Assembly: GCA_020809705.1 (NCBI GenBank) | Contig: CP085834.1 | Coordinates: 3,410,001 to 3,474,000, forward strand | Direction: 5' to 3' | From: Calonectria ilicicola | Taxonomy: Eukaryota; Ascomycota; Sordariomycetes; Hypocreales; Nectriaceae | Length of the DNA stretch: 64,000 bases | In this document: piece after piece, positions 37,871-50,300 of the stretch | Position numbering within the stretch: position 1 is the stretch's first letter | Layout of the letters: each line of letters starts with the position of its first letter | Notes under the pieces: model-generated | The model's input: only the letters and a program-made list of their open reading frames with translations | Told to the model about the DNA's origin: nothing | Databases searched by the model: none | Made by a program: the position numbers and the translations under genes

Positions 37871-38293
37871 TATCCCTTCGACTGTGGTAAGCCTCCACCC
37901 ACGTACCCCGCCCCACATGACCCCAGCAAAAGCAAGGTGACCTCGGGTGACATCAATGACTTCAAGAATCAATGCCACCAATTTACTATGTAATTAATTT
38001 TTTAGTTAACAATAAAGTCTAAGTGCGTAGCTTGTCAAGGGGGCCATCTAGGTCAGCTGTAGCCTCCAAAAAAAAGAAGGCCATTATTAACAGTCAGTGG
38101 AAATAGGCGGCCGCTGCAGTCATGATATTACTGTCAACAGTGTGATGTAGCTCTATGTAGATCCGGCCGTTGTTAGGACTTGTGACATCACCCAATTTAG
38201 TAGGGAAATAATGTACCTTTTATTTAAGGCACTATGATTGGCTATGCCCCTTGACCGTGACCTAAGTGGAGGCTTACCACAGTCGAAGGGATA
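37871..38293. mobile_element. Probable MITE with TA target duplication and perfect 26-bp terminal inverted repeats
   Basis: The termini are exact inverted copies: 37873-37898 begins TCCCTTCGACTGTGG and 38266-38291 ends with its complement. Each end is flanked by TA (37871-37872, 38292-38293), the target duplication of Tc1/mariner-Fot1-type elements; the match extends one more base outward on each side. The element is 423 bp with no coding capacity, so it would be a non-autonomous MITE moved by a transposase elsewhere. It lies 247 bp upstream of the second NLR start codon, in the probable promoter. Confidence 0.8.
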
Positions 38294-38337
38294 GCCTTGA
38301 CAAACTCTTCCGACAATGATGCATCCGCCTCTCTACC

Positions 38338-38708
38338 TCATTTAAAACGACGCAAAAATGATGCATGCCACCAATACAAATCTCGAAATGTGGGTTCGAT
38401 GCTTTGCAACAAACTCCGAACATCTTCACACTCGCCATTTCTGGGAGGATCAGATTGGTCCGGTTGAGTCCAAAAAGCCATTATCCACGTTTTAAGGGCT
38501 GCATTTTTATGAAGAAATGTACTAGTTACACATTTGTGAAAACCATTAGGGCGCCAACGCATGCCACATCATGAAAATAATTGATTAGAAATACTTGATT
38601 GGTTTGTGAGGCCTCGAGGCTGTAGCCTGCAGCTGTGGGAAAGCTTCCACCATCGTGATTCGCGTACTTGTGCAGTAGCCACTCCACAAGAAACGGCACA
38701 AATTCCAA
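38338..38708 (-). pseudogene. Possible gene relic next to the MITE
   Basis: Two overlapping minus-strand open stretches (38708-38526 and 38562-38338) have coding-like composition, e.g. FVPFLVEWLLHKYANHDGG and SIEPTFRDLYWWHASFLRR. They could be joined by an intron ending at an AATGCAG near 38502, but the upstream sequence has a stop and no ATG was found. It may be the 3' remnant of a gene whose front has decayed. No family recognised; could be chance. Confidence 0.25.
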
Positions 38709-38874
38709 AGTTCAGCTGAGCTGGCTTTGCAGCGAATAGCCTAGAATTTCAGGCAAATCTGGTCATTACCTAATTCTTTGGGCTGAGATTCTTTTGGTCC
38801 TCTTTCTCCCTTCAATCGCACTCGATTTCCCGTTTTGCCTGAGCGAGTTTCGTCGCTGCCGAACAGTGAAAACA

Positions 38875-41800
38875 ATGCTTAGGACAAAATCCTTTCGTCT
38901 ATCAGGTGCACTTCTGTTAGCTGCAGCTGTTACAGTAGCTGCGGATGGAGGAGATGACACCGATTTTATTCTTAATGTTTTTTCCGACCTTGGTCCGTAA
39001 GTTGGTCGCTGTTCCAACCGACCCTCACCACCAGTGTGCTGATTTACACATCACAGAATCCTTGCCCTCTTTGGGGAACAATTCGCTCGACAATTTCTCA
39101 GCGAATCCTTCACCATATACGATCATTTGATATTCGCTTGTGTTCCTCTGGGAATCATGACCGCTGTAGCAGGCGCGATTCGTGTCCAAGGCCCCAAATT
39201 CGCCAAGGCCTTTCTTGGACATGCACGTGAGAACCGGGCAGCTGCCGAGATAGATTACATGTCATCCACATCCAGCGAAGTTTGCGAGCTATTTAATGGA
39301 GCCGGAATTGTTCGAACTATGGGCCGACCGGATATCACACAGCTCATCATTTTCCCCGACAAATTCCTTGATGGAGATTCGTGTGGTATTCATACACTAC
39401 GCACTGCTATAGATGCTAAGCTAATGGCCGGCAACAGTGAGTGTTGACTATGACAGTAAACACTGGAAATTCTGACTTTATTCATCCAATAGAGTATCAT
39501 GAGTCAAGATCCCTAAAAAGAAGGGATGAAGAAGACCAACAAGGATCCTCGAAGGAATATCTCAGCTTTCTGAAATCACCCAATCTTCAGCTGAACGTTC
39601 CATCTGAAGGTATATCCCCCGACATCCGAACTGAAGAACTCCGATTGGCTGCTGCACTCGCCCTCACCTTGCAGATATCGTTGCTTGTTATCTCGGGCTT
39701 TGTGGCGTATCACAACCCAGAATACGGTTCTCAACCATGGGGACTGCCTTGTTACCTTATTGGGTCCGTGTTACTCTTCCTCGGTATGCTTACTTGCTCA
39801 GCTGCTATTGAAAAGAGCACCGAGGAATTTATATGGCAACGCTGCAAAATGAATCAGAACGAAAGCGATGAGAAATTCGAATTGTGTTGGGTTCAGCGTA
39901 AACAGCGTGTTAGTGATCAAAACTTTCATCCATACATTATCTCTGGTGGTACAAAGACTCGCATTTTAACCTCAAGCCGATCTGAGGACGTCAATATCTA
40001 TGAGAAAAAACAAAACAAAACAAGCAAGGATAATGGTCTTCAGGGACGAGTCTCCAAAGATTCAACATGCACAACAGTTTGGAAGTGTCTACCCTTCAAA
40101 AAAAGAAATATAACGGGTAGCAATTGCGACGAAATAAATAATTATGAAGTGAACCAATTGACATGGACATTTTTGACGCTAGCGGGAGCTTTCGCCGGGG
40201 GTATTGGATTCACTGTGCAATTCATTGGTCTGAGAGGATTACCATGGCCTTGTGGCGTCTCGCACTTAGGTGCCCTGTTCATCATGGCTATAATTAGAGC
40301 CTTGATACGACGCCGACTTGGAGAGATTCCTGATAATCTTGAAGCTCCAGAAGGCTTCGAACTCGACTTTTTAACGACACGTTTGATTGAGTCCAGATGT
40401 CAACTATTTCCTATTAAACCAGGACAGACTGTTGAATCGGAAAAGATTACATGGTGGAGGATCGAAACTGCAGAAAAGACACAGGAGTTTCCATTCGCAG
40501 AACTTAAATTGTCTTCAAGGGGTCAGGGGTCCAAAGAAGAGCCCAATCAGGAGCCTCATTCTCCGCCAAATACCAGCCAGCAACTTATGAAGGTTCGAGA
40601 ACGGCTAGGTATTGTGTGTAAATGGACCATGAGTACATCCAAACCAGCGCTGGCGTTGACCCTGGCTATCGAAAGATTTATGAACGATTTCGTTCGGGAA
40701 TATGGAGTCGATCTCGTTGACTGGAGTATTCCTTGTATTCGAGTGATGTTGAATCAGGAAAGGTCGAAAGAGAACCTGTGCATCCAGATTAAAAGATCCC
40801 CCGGAAATAAATCATCTAACGACCAGAAGAAGAGATGGGAAATCAGCTTTAAAAGTATTGAGGCGATCCTATCGCTTTGGATGGCTCATATTGAGACAGA
40901 AAGCATGAAGCTGAGGAAAAATACGAAAAATCAAGACCGGATACTATTGCAATCAGACATTGATCAGCGGATTAACTACTGCAGAATCATAGGACATAGT
41001 GATTTGAAGCATCCATTAGCTCGTGATATTGAATGGTGGGTGAAAGGTGCAACAATAACTGAGATTGAAGTCGAGAACAAACCAGAGGGAAACAATTCTC
41101 GGAGTTCTCAGCTTCAGACAAACCATACTGCGCACGAGAATATCGAGCATATTATTGGCTTCACTGAGCCTCTTGAAAGTAAACACAGCCTTTTTAAGTG
41201 CCTCATATCGAAGCATGACCTCATTAGCTAACTTTCACTCAGAGCATAACAGGGACCAAACAGCTAGATTGCTTGTTCAGCACTCAAGTGCAGACCTTGC
41301 GGCAATTGCGGCGCAACATCTTTTCACAAACTTTATCTGGACTGTCGTTTGCCGCAATCTTATTCGGAGGGACTTTTTGAATCGAGGGACTCTAAATATC
41401 GACGAATTTGTCAAGGTACAGCCCTTGAGCACATCAAATCCTCAGTCACCCATCAAATTTGGGTTTAGCCAAAAGCTGAGTCATACAAAGCTTACTGCAT
41501 TCCTGACATATGCAGAGAAGGAAGGTCTTGGAACTTCAGATGAGGTCCTCTTATGCATGATTCCAGCTTTGAGTTACAAAGACCTCCTACCCAATGACGT
41601 AATTCTCAGAAGTATCCAGCCAAAAGTACTATCGGAGGACCGACGTCGCTGGGTCCAAATCTGTCGTGATTATCAGCGCCTCCTTGATTCGATGATTAGC
41701 CGTGAAGATAAGGGGATGCAAGACTATCTCACTTTAGCTACAGTGGTGGACACAATGGAATTCGTCTACTTCGTGGGTCTCGATCTAGTGAGCATGAAAC

Positions 41801-44800
41801 AATATCGAAAGCCTACAAATAAGGTACTAGGTGATGATGAGAAAAACGTTGAGAAATCTGATGACCGCTCAATCATCACGGGTTCTAAAACGGAGGACCT
41901 TGATACCAGGGTCAAGAGAACAATAGGCAGATATCAAGTTACCAATGCCGACAAATCTCGCCTACCTCAAGGGTTCGATGAGCTTCTGTCGAGGCTTTCT
42001 AATAGTTTCTCAAATGCCCTACAGAGATTATCTCTATTCTACGATCTTCAAGGACGAAAGGATGTTCTTTCAGGAATATTTCGCTATTGCTTGAATACAA
42101 ATAACGACGCAGACATATTTTCTCCACTGGGGGGTTCGGAACCATATGAAAGCAACCTAGACTTTATGGAACACATTGGATTCGGCCATTTTCATCAAAA
42201 AGTTCACCAGTTATTAGATGGCGATAAAATTGAGCTCAAATATCTCATCGGTAAGGTTTTATTCCAATTTTGTTTATTCACATTCTTTTATTTTTGTTGA
42301 TTGCTAAGGGATGCTTAGAAGATGGAAAAAATCGAGACATATTTGGTTGGACAGCATTTCATTATGCCGCTGCTCGGCTCGATCTCGAAATCATCGCCGA
42401 AGCGAAGCTAAACTACCACGAACTTATAGAGAAGCACACGACGCGTAATTGTTGGTTTGACAAGTATCAACGAACTCCAATTCATATTGCCGCGTCTTGC
42501 GGAAATGGAAAACTTCTCGACCTTCTTCAAACAAAGATGCGAAATGGGGAAGCGATATCGGCTATGTCCTTGAAAGGACTAAACGGTATGAATCCCATGC
42601 ATCTGGCTATTGAAGGAAATCATCGATCATGCGTGAAAGCTTTACTTGAACTCATGTCACCAGAGACCATCATGCAAGTGGACGCCTGGAAGCGGACCCC
42701 AGTCCATGTAGGAGCTTTGAAACAGAGTGATGACTGTTTGATGGAGTTTGTGGGTGCCAAGAACTTAAATCTTAATCCAGAGGGTCTTGATGCCTCTCAA
42801 AAAACGCCACTTTCGTATCTTGATCACACGAATATCTATCAGCGGCAGGTTGCGCAAGAGCTTATTTTGAAACACTGGAAAGTGTCTGAAGCCAAAGATG
42901 GACAAGGCCAAACTATTCTCCACTATGCAATCGACTTCTTAGATGATGATGCCCTGGGTGACCTATTGCAGAAATCGACCTTGAAAGTTGATGAACTAAA
43001 TAAAGCAGGCAAAACGCCACTTCATTTAGCCATTGTGTCGAAGCAACGGAGTCTGGCTGAAATTCTCCTCAAACATCTAGCAAACCCGTTGATCAAAGTT
43101 AGAAAGGTACCATCTCCAATGATACTTGCATGTCAACTTGCCCAAGTGGGTGTCCTTAAGAGCATACTGAAAAGTAACAAATCGGCTGCAAACTTTGTTG
43201 ATGAAAAGGGCAAGACGGCTCTACATCACGCAATCAAAGTGCAGGGTTGTTCTGATGAAGATCGAGAGGAGATGGTAAAGAGTCTTGCAGAGGCAATGGA
43301 CATTATTGATTCCAAGGAACAAAATGGAAGTACAGTGTTACATGAAGCTGTTCGCATAGGTAATGCTTCAATGGTCTCCATTATACTTAACGCGAAGGCC
43401 AGCCCCATCGTCAAGGATAACGACGGGCTTAATGCATTGCATCATGCTATATGTGATCCCGAGACGTCCAATGACACGAAGATCATGGAGAAGCTCCTAG
43501 CAGCTATGCCAGCTTGTGTTAACCAGAAAGACAACGATGAAAATACGCCCTTGCATCGGGCTCTGGGTCTAAGGAACCAAACAGCGGCTGTATTTCTGTT
43601 ATCGAAAGGAGCAAGTCTTGAAATGAAAGATAGCAACGGCGCGACGCCGCTAATTAAAGCCTGTCAAGAAGGGGTGTGCTTACAGTTTATTGAAGAAGTT
43701 GTAAACTTGATCAATGAAGATAAAACAAAAAGTGATATTAATCAAGGTGATTCTGGATATGATGAATCTGCGCTAGCCTGGGCTTGCGAGTACGGCCTCC
43801 CAGAAGTTGTCAGCCGATTATTGAAAGCTAAGTCTCTGGATTTATCTCGCCAAGCAACGAACTGGAAACACTATACACCGCTACACTTTGCGTTAAAGAG
43901 CAGAATCACGCCTCTGGTCAGGCTATTGTTGGATGATGAACGGATCAAGTCCAGTTGGAATATTACTGACATATATGGATATAAGCCATCTAAGACAGCG
44001 GTTGAAAATTGTAATGAAGGACTTCTCATAGAATTACTCTCGCACAGCAACGCTGGACCTACGATATTTTCGCTCTCTGAGCTGGAAGAAATAACAAGAA
44101 ATCACAAGAGCTCCGAGATTCAAGACCTTGCTTGGAATGAATGGGAAAGAAAGCATCTTGATTTCAAAAGTAAAAAGCTCCCGGTATTTCCCCTTCACAG
44201 ACTTGCTGAAAAAGGGGCCCGGGAGACCATCGACGCAATACTCGAGAGGACTTCCTACAGTTTTGAGTTGGATAAATCCCATTGGACACCTTCTGATGTT
44301 GCATGGAGATATGGCCACGTCGAACTGATGGACTACCTGAAAGACAGAGAGTGTAAAGCCAAGATCGACAGAAAACCGTATTGTGAACCATCCAGTTTCA
44401 TGAAGATTTATGGAAACACTAAAATGAACGCGTCATCTTGCCATTTGCATGGTTCGTGCCAAAGTATACTCCTAGGTCAGTACTCCTTTTATCACTGCTG
44501 TAATGATCTTGTCTAAAAATTCTTGTAGATGCCGAAATATATAGGGCTGCGTTTTCGAATAAGCAATTTTGTTATTTACGTACTCAAGAATGTATCCATC
44601 CAGACACCCACAATTTCTATTTCGAAGTTGAGATCCTCAAGGATGTGCAAGCCAAGTAAGTTAAATGATGAATCCAGACCCAGAAATATGGTGATACTTC
44701 ACTGGTACTATTTTCTTTTCTCGCTAACATGGGTTCCCAGAGAACTTGCTATAGGCTTCTGTCAGTCGTCTATTCCCCCAAAACAAATACCTGGATGGCA

Positions 44801-45191
44801 TCGTGGGTCATGGGCCTATCATGGCGACGACGGGGCCTGTACTTAGAGTCAGGCTATTCTAAAGAAGCCATTCGAAAAAGCGAGTACAAATATGCGGAGG
44901 GTGATGTTGTGGGATGTGGATTGAATTGTAAGACTGGGGAGGGCTATCGGACGCTCAATGGGAAACTGTTGGATTGCGGTAAGTGATGTAACAGTCTAGA
45001 AGTGGCAGAAACTGATGCGTAATATAGGAGATGCCTTCGAGGAAATCAAAACCACAAGAGGAAGATTTTATCCCTGTATCGGTTTCACGTCCGACGGCGA
45101 CGGAGATACAGTGCAGCTTCTCGTTTCCTTGCTAGATTCTGAAGAACACCCCTTCCGTTACAAAAAGCCTTACGATAGTTGTAATGTTTAA
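38875..45191 (+). CDS. Membrane-ankyrin-SPRY protein, with an apparent 1-nt frameshift in SPRY
   Basis: Eight exons: 38875-38996, 39057-39436, 39493-41178, 41243-42250, 42319-44475, 44529-44655, 44741-44978 and 45028-45191. All phases close only if one base is missing in exon 7, which would give about 1,960 residues. An N-terminal hydrophobic segment (~8-23, signal-like) precedes a membrane helix (~63-83), and two further membrane pairs lie at ~220-275 and ~393-440. About ten ankyrin repeats follow (~1066-1700; e.g. GKTPLHLAIVSKQRSLAEIL, GSTVLHEAVRIGNASMVSII). The C-terminal ~165 residues are a SPRY domain (WAYHGDDG, GDVVGCGLNCKTGEG, YPCIGFTSDGD). At the GGGG run near 44832-44836 the frame changes from HGDDG to LYLESG, leaving a stop at 44842. 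As read, the protein ends inside SPRY with the ankyrin part intact. Likely a membrane-linked scaffold or receptor-like protein; ligand unknown. Confidence 0.85.
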
Positions 45192-45362
45192 AAAGTATAC
45201 AGAACGGCTGGTAATTCGTTGAATAACGAAGTAAAATAAAATTAGATTGTAAATATTATTGGTCATACCCATATAATGAATGGGCTTAGACCCATCGCCA
45301 CATAACTCAGCATCCAGGGTCATAGTATAGGCGGTTAAATATGAACAGTCTGTGGAGAAGTT

Positions 45363-46298
45363 TCAAGTACCAACGCTTATAAGCTTTACTGCTTCCGCAA
45401 TTACTCTGCTTCGCTCCAACTCCACAACGCCGCTAATAAATATCTCGTCCATCTGAGGTTGGCTTAGTCCTTGTCTGTGAATTTGTATGTTTCCACCCTG
45501 ACGAAGATAACTATCCGGGCCCTTATCGAGTTCGAAAGTAGCCACTAAACCCTGGCGGTCATAAAGGAGAAGATTTCCTTTGCTTGAAAAAAAACTCTTC
45601 TTATCCTTCTTCCATTCTAGACTTCCGAGGCCGGACATGCTCTGCAGTTGTCTTTTTACCCTTGTCACGTGGCCTCCAATCGTCATGTCTGCGCTGCTGG
45701 ACGTCATCGTATGAAAATGAGCACTTGCACACTCTGGTCCGTCCAAGCCCCGTGTAACTTTAGCAGTGGCTTTGGTGGACATGGACGATGAGAAGTGAAA
45801 TGTGTAGAATGGTTGGTTCAAGCTCAGATCCACAAGACTCCAAACTCTGTGGGCTGATTCTGTGTACTTCAAAGACCGAGGTAGTTGCGCGAGCGGGGCA
45901 TGTCCCTGAGTAAATGCCGGGGGACTTGTTTGCTGGGGAGAACCAGGAAATTGTGGCTGTTGGGTGTAGCCACTTCCCGAAGGTGGAGGTTGATGCCAAA
46001 CTTGAGGGCTTCCGTAGGAAAAGGATGGATGTTGGTTGCCGGGCAGTGGGCCCTGCTGGTATGGCTGGTTTTGGTAATATTGCCCAGGAGGCATGGGGGG
46101 ATTCTGAGTTGTAAAATATTGGCCATCTCCAGGGCCGGGCATGCCGCCTTGGTACTGATACGAGCCGTTTTGCGGATAGGATGGGTAGCCCTGGGGCGGG
46201 TGGTTTGATGAATTTGATGATGTATATTTATTTGCCTCGTCGGTGACCTGTGAAAGGAGACCTTTGGCTTGTTTTATGAGAGAACCTGACAGCGGCAT
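45363..46298 (-). CDS. Proline/glutamine/tyrosine-rich protein with a conserved-looking C-terminal domain
   Basis: 311 residues, no intron. The N-terminal half (~20-165) is low complexity, rich in P, G, Q and Y (e.g. PPMPPGQYYQNQPYQQGP). The C-terminal half (~170-311) alternates strands: SMSTKATAKVTRG, SLEWKKDKKSFFSSKGNLLL and GLVATFELDKG resemble fungal proteins with a tubby-like/DUF6593 beta-barrel, but I cannot confirm this. No signal peptide. Start chosen at the ATG of MPLSGSLIKQ; the frame stays open 103 codons upstream, but that part does not look coding. It is convergent with the SPRY gene, 171 bp from its stop. Function unknown. Confidence 0.7.
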   Translation of the reverse strand: MPLSGSLIKQAKGLLSQVTDEANKYTSSNSSNHPPQGYPSYPQNGSYQYQGGMPGPGDGQYFTTQNPPMPPGQYYQNQPYQQGPLPGNQHPSFSYGSPQVWHQPPPSGSGYTQQPQFPGSPQQTSPPAFTQGHAPLAQLPRSLKYTESAHRVWSLVDLSLNQPFYTFHFSSSMSTKATAKVTRGLDGPECASAHFHTMTSSSADMTIGGHVTRVKRQLQSMSGLGSLEWKKDKKSFFSSKGNLLLYDRQGLVATFELDKGPDSYLRQGGNIQIHRQGLSQPQMDEIFISGVVELERSRVIAEAVKLISVGT

Positions 46299-47356
46299 AT
46301 TGTGGTGTTGAGATGGGAATTCGATCGTGTGAGGCAGTACTGGAAACCAGACTAAAACATGGCAATTGGCAGTTGTGTGGCATTTATATAAGAAAAGCAT
46401 CCTGATAAGAAACCCGACTTGGCATTTAAGCTCGGCATCAAGGCTGAATATGCTTAATCGTCCCATGTGATGCTCCCCGCATCCAGAACAGGGTGACGTG
46501 GGGAATCTGCGACCTTGCGCGATATCTTTCCCCTTACAGAGCGACTGTGCCTTGAATGAGGACCGCTTTGGGATTGAGTGACACCATTCTACAAAGTCAT
46601 TGGGCACATATCCCAGCAGCTGAAAGGCTTAGCGTGAGCTGGAGCTAAGCCTTGTCTGGGTCTCACGGGCCGCAGCCTAAAATGCGCAACCCGAAAGTGG
46701 CTTTGGCGACATGGCCAATTATCAATTGCCGATCTCCCTCACAAATACGTCAGATTTGGCCACCCCCTACTCCTTGCCTCTGATCCCCTCTAAAAATAAC
46801 CTGTTCAGGTTGAATTTCGGCAGTGCACGTTGCCTTTGCCACTAAAAGACTTATTTTCACATCTGCTACCCTCCGCCGATATACGTATTGGCAAAAATGA
46901 GCCTACCAAATCTTAAGGCAAATTGCACAAGGTCGATGTGCCTTCTCATATCATCATAATAGCATTTGGTGGCAAGAAGTCCGAAAAAGTGAAACAGATA
47001 GTGCTCATCTCCGGTCGCATCAGAGATCTCATAAGTCAGTGATCTCAATGACTCCTCAACAAACGGTGAATTTTCATACAGGGAAGAGCATTGTCTCCCT
47101 GAATATTTAATAAGCCTTGCGCTAACGGGCTTTTTTTATGATTCATGAACTTTTAAATAAATTAATTTATTTTTACTTTCATATATATATCTTAGGTTGA
47201 AAGTTCTAGATGTTTACTTGAGAAAATGCATACATGCGCCCGCAGCAAGACTTATAAAACAAAAGCCTAATTTAAAGATCTCTTCACTTTATTTTTAAGA
47301 AAGGACTGAAGAAAGAACTACTAAAGCATTCAAGCGTTTCTATTCATTAGAGGGTC
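46299..47356. other. Intergenic spacer, AT-rich in its second half
   Basis: 1.06 kb. It should hold the promoter of the proline-rich gene. After 47100 it is strongly AT-rich, with TATATATAT at 47182-47190. No coding or repeat structure seen. Confidence 0.45.
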
Positions 47357-50300
47357 TTAACTCTCAAACTCTCTAAAAATGCCAGCATGTCCTGTCTCGT
47401 CGGCTGCTCTTTTAACTCTCCGTGAAATCAGAATTTCATTCCCCCACCGTTCAGTAATAAATGTCAGTATTTCTTTTCCCTTAGGGTTCCCTATGGCTGC
47501 TTCTACTACAGCCTCCGTGATGGGAACCTCTCTTCCCCACCTCCAGAAAATGAGCAACAGCACTTCCTTTCCCTTTGGATTCCCCACTGCCGCCTTAATA
47601 ACCTCCTCCGTCATCGGGATATCTTTGCCCCATGTCTCAACAATCAAGAACAACATTTCTTTGCCCTCAAGATTTGCTGCTGCCCCTTTCACAATATCTT
47701 CTGTGATGGGAATCGCGCTACCCCATTTCTCAACAATAAGCTCGAGCACTAACAGTCCTTCTGGATTGTCTACCGCGGCCTTGATGACTTCAGTCGTGAT
47801 AGGGATTTCTGCCCCCCATGTGTCGAGGATGAACTTGAATACTCTCTCCCCACCCAAGTTCGCCGCTGCTGCTAACAATACTTGTGTTGTGATTTTGATA
47901 TCTTGGCTCCAATTCTTGTGGATGAATTCCAGCGCCGCTTTCCCGCACGAATTCCCCGCCGCCGCTACCACAACCTCTTCCGAAATCTGTATGCTCCTTC
48001 CCAATTCATAAAGAACGAGTCTGAAGGCATCTTTAGCCTCACTTGCCTGGGCTGCTGCCTTCAATAGTCTTTCTGTTCGGATCGGGATGTTGGTCCTCCA
48101 GCTGTCAAAGATGACTTTCAATATATCCACCCCACCCCAATTCTCCAGGGCTGTGACTATTATCTCTTCTGTAATTGGAGTCTTGTTCCCCCATCGATCA
48201 ATGATCAATCGCAGTCTTGTTTCTCCCCCTGTGGTTGCCACTGCTGCCATAACAAGGGCCTCGGTAATTGGTACATCGTCTCCCTGACGTTGGAGAAGTT
48301 CTGCCACCACATTATCACCCAAGTTATTTCCATTCCTCATTGCCGCTTCCAATATGCCATGTGGGGTCAAGGCGTCCTTTCCCCATCGAGCAAGGACGAA
48401 CGATAGAGTTTGCCCAGCATTCCAACCTTGTGCAACCGCAGCTGCTTTGAACACCCGCTCCGTTATTGCGGCATCTTTACACCACATGCTCATGATGAAT
48501 GAAATGACCTTCTTTCCATCCTTATTTCTTACTGCTGTTTCAAGAATGTTTTCAGTGATTGTAATATCCTTTCCCCATCGGCCATATATTAATGCCAGTA
48601 TACCCTCGCCGTCCTCATTCTCTGCAGCTGCCCTCATCACTTTTTCCGTAATGATAGCCTCATCCCCCAGGCGGTGCAGGAGAAATCTCATCATTGAAAC
48701 CCCATGCTCTATATTTCCCGCTGCTGCCTCTAGCACGTCATCTGAAACATTGGTACCAATATGCAGCTGATCGAGAAGCACCCTCATGGTGGTTTTGTCA
48801 AACAATCTAGCCACTTGGACTAATATTTCTAACTTTGCTGTGGCTTGGACACTTCCGCCTAAGCGTGATAGGAGCAGCCTCAAAATTCTTTTTCCATTCT
48901 TGTCGTTTTCCGCTGCTGCCTCAATCAGCTTTCCTGTGAGTCGTATATAGCGGTTCGGCCTGTCAAGAACAAGTCTAATAACCTCCTTATCAAACGATCT
49001 AATCATCTGTAGAAGAGCGTCGTCGGTAATTTTTATATCGTCCCCAGTTCGACCAAGAAGAAGCTTGATGATTGAGTCGCCGTGTTTTTCATTTCTCACC
49101 GCTGCTTCAATGACCTCTGCAGTAACATCAACACCATTTCCTGCCACTTCAAGAGCGAACCCCATAAGCTCCTCGTCATACGTACACGCAATCAGTTCTA
49201 GAATTTCCTCTGTGATTTTGATGTCTTTTCCCTTTCGATTGAGAACCAATGACAACAACTCGCCGTCATGCGAGTTCCGCATTGCCGTAACCATTATCTC
49301 CTCCGTGATCGGTATAGTGTACCCGAATCGTTCGAGAAAGAGTTCTATCAACGATCTTGCGTAATAAGAATTTCTCGCCACGGCTTTCATTATGTGTTCT
49401 GTAACTTGAAAGCCGTCCTCGCATCGGTCAAGGAGCAAGCCCATCAACTCTTCATCAAACGAGGTGGCAATGTCGGCTAGTACTTCCTCTCCAATCATAG
49501 TATCGTTCCCCAGTCTGTCGACAATGAACCAGACAATAGCATTTCTTTCTTCGTTTTCCCTTAGGGCCCCCACAAGTTCACTTGTGATCCGACACTTACA
49601 GTCAAAGCGGTCTAGAAAGTACTTGAAACTTTCTTCATGAAATCACCGTGCCATCTCGTTTATCACTCCGTCTGCGATTGGAGTGCCAGAGTCAAAGAAA
49701 CCCAAGATTTTTTTGACCATGATGTTTCGTCGTCGTGCGTCTGGATCCCGATCTAGAGTTTGGGTTGACCTGGCCATTGCCTATATGAGCCCTTTTGTCA
49801 TCTGAATTTTGTCCCCCCACAGGTCAAAAAGATGAAATAGCATACTGCCATTGTCTTCTTGATCTCTCCTAACTCTGTATACCACGTTTTCCGTTATTGT
49901 GACGTTTTTTCCTTTGTGTGCATAGATGAGGCCAAGTTGTTTCTCCCCTACCATATGCCTCATTGCTGCCTTCATTACCTTATCTGTGATTTCGATATCC
50001 TCTCCCCATTGGTCAAGCAGAAACGCAAATGTTTCTCCAGTTCCTTCCTTCGCAGCTACTATTACCACGTCTTGTGTCATTGGGATGTCTCTACCACAAT
50101 GATCAAAGATAAGAGACAGCATTTCGTTTCCCATTGAGTTATAACTCGCTCCTACTGCCACCTTCAATACTTCCTCTGTGACAGGGAATTCCTTCCCAAC
50201 TTTGTCTAGAAGGAGCGTTGACATATCCGCATTGATCCGTCTCGCTGCGTTTATCGCCGCTGTAGCTGAAATGTGGATATCGCTTCCTACTTTGTCAAGT

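Noticed and set aside
41016..41231. Premature end of the ankyrin gene at the 41229-41231 stop
   Set aside because: A GTAAAC...CTAACTTTCACTCAG intron (41179-41242) removes the stop and keeps frame with the next exon.
47379..48770. Long plus-strand open frames opposite the HET repeat array
   Set aside because: They repeat with the same period as the minus-strand units and have low-complexity Ser/Thr/Pro composition: antisense shadows.
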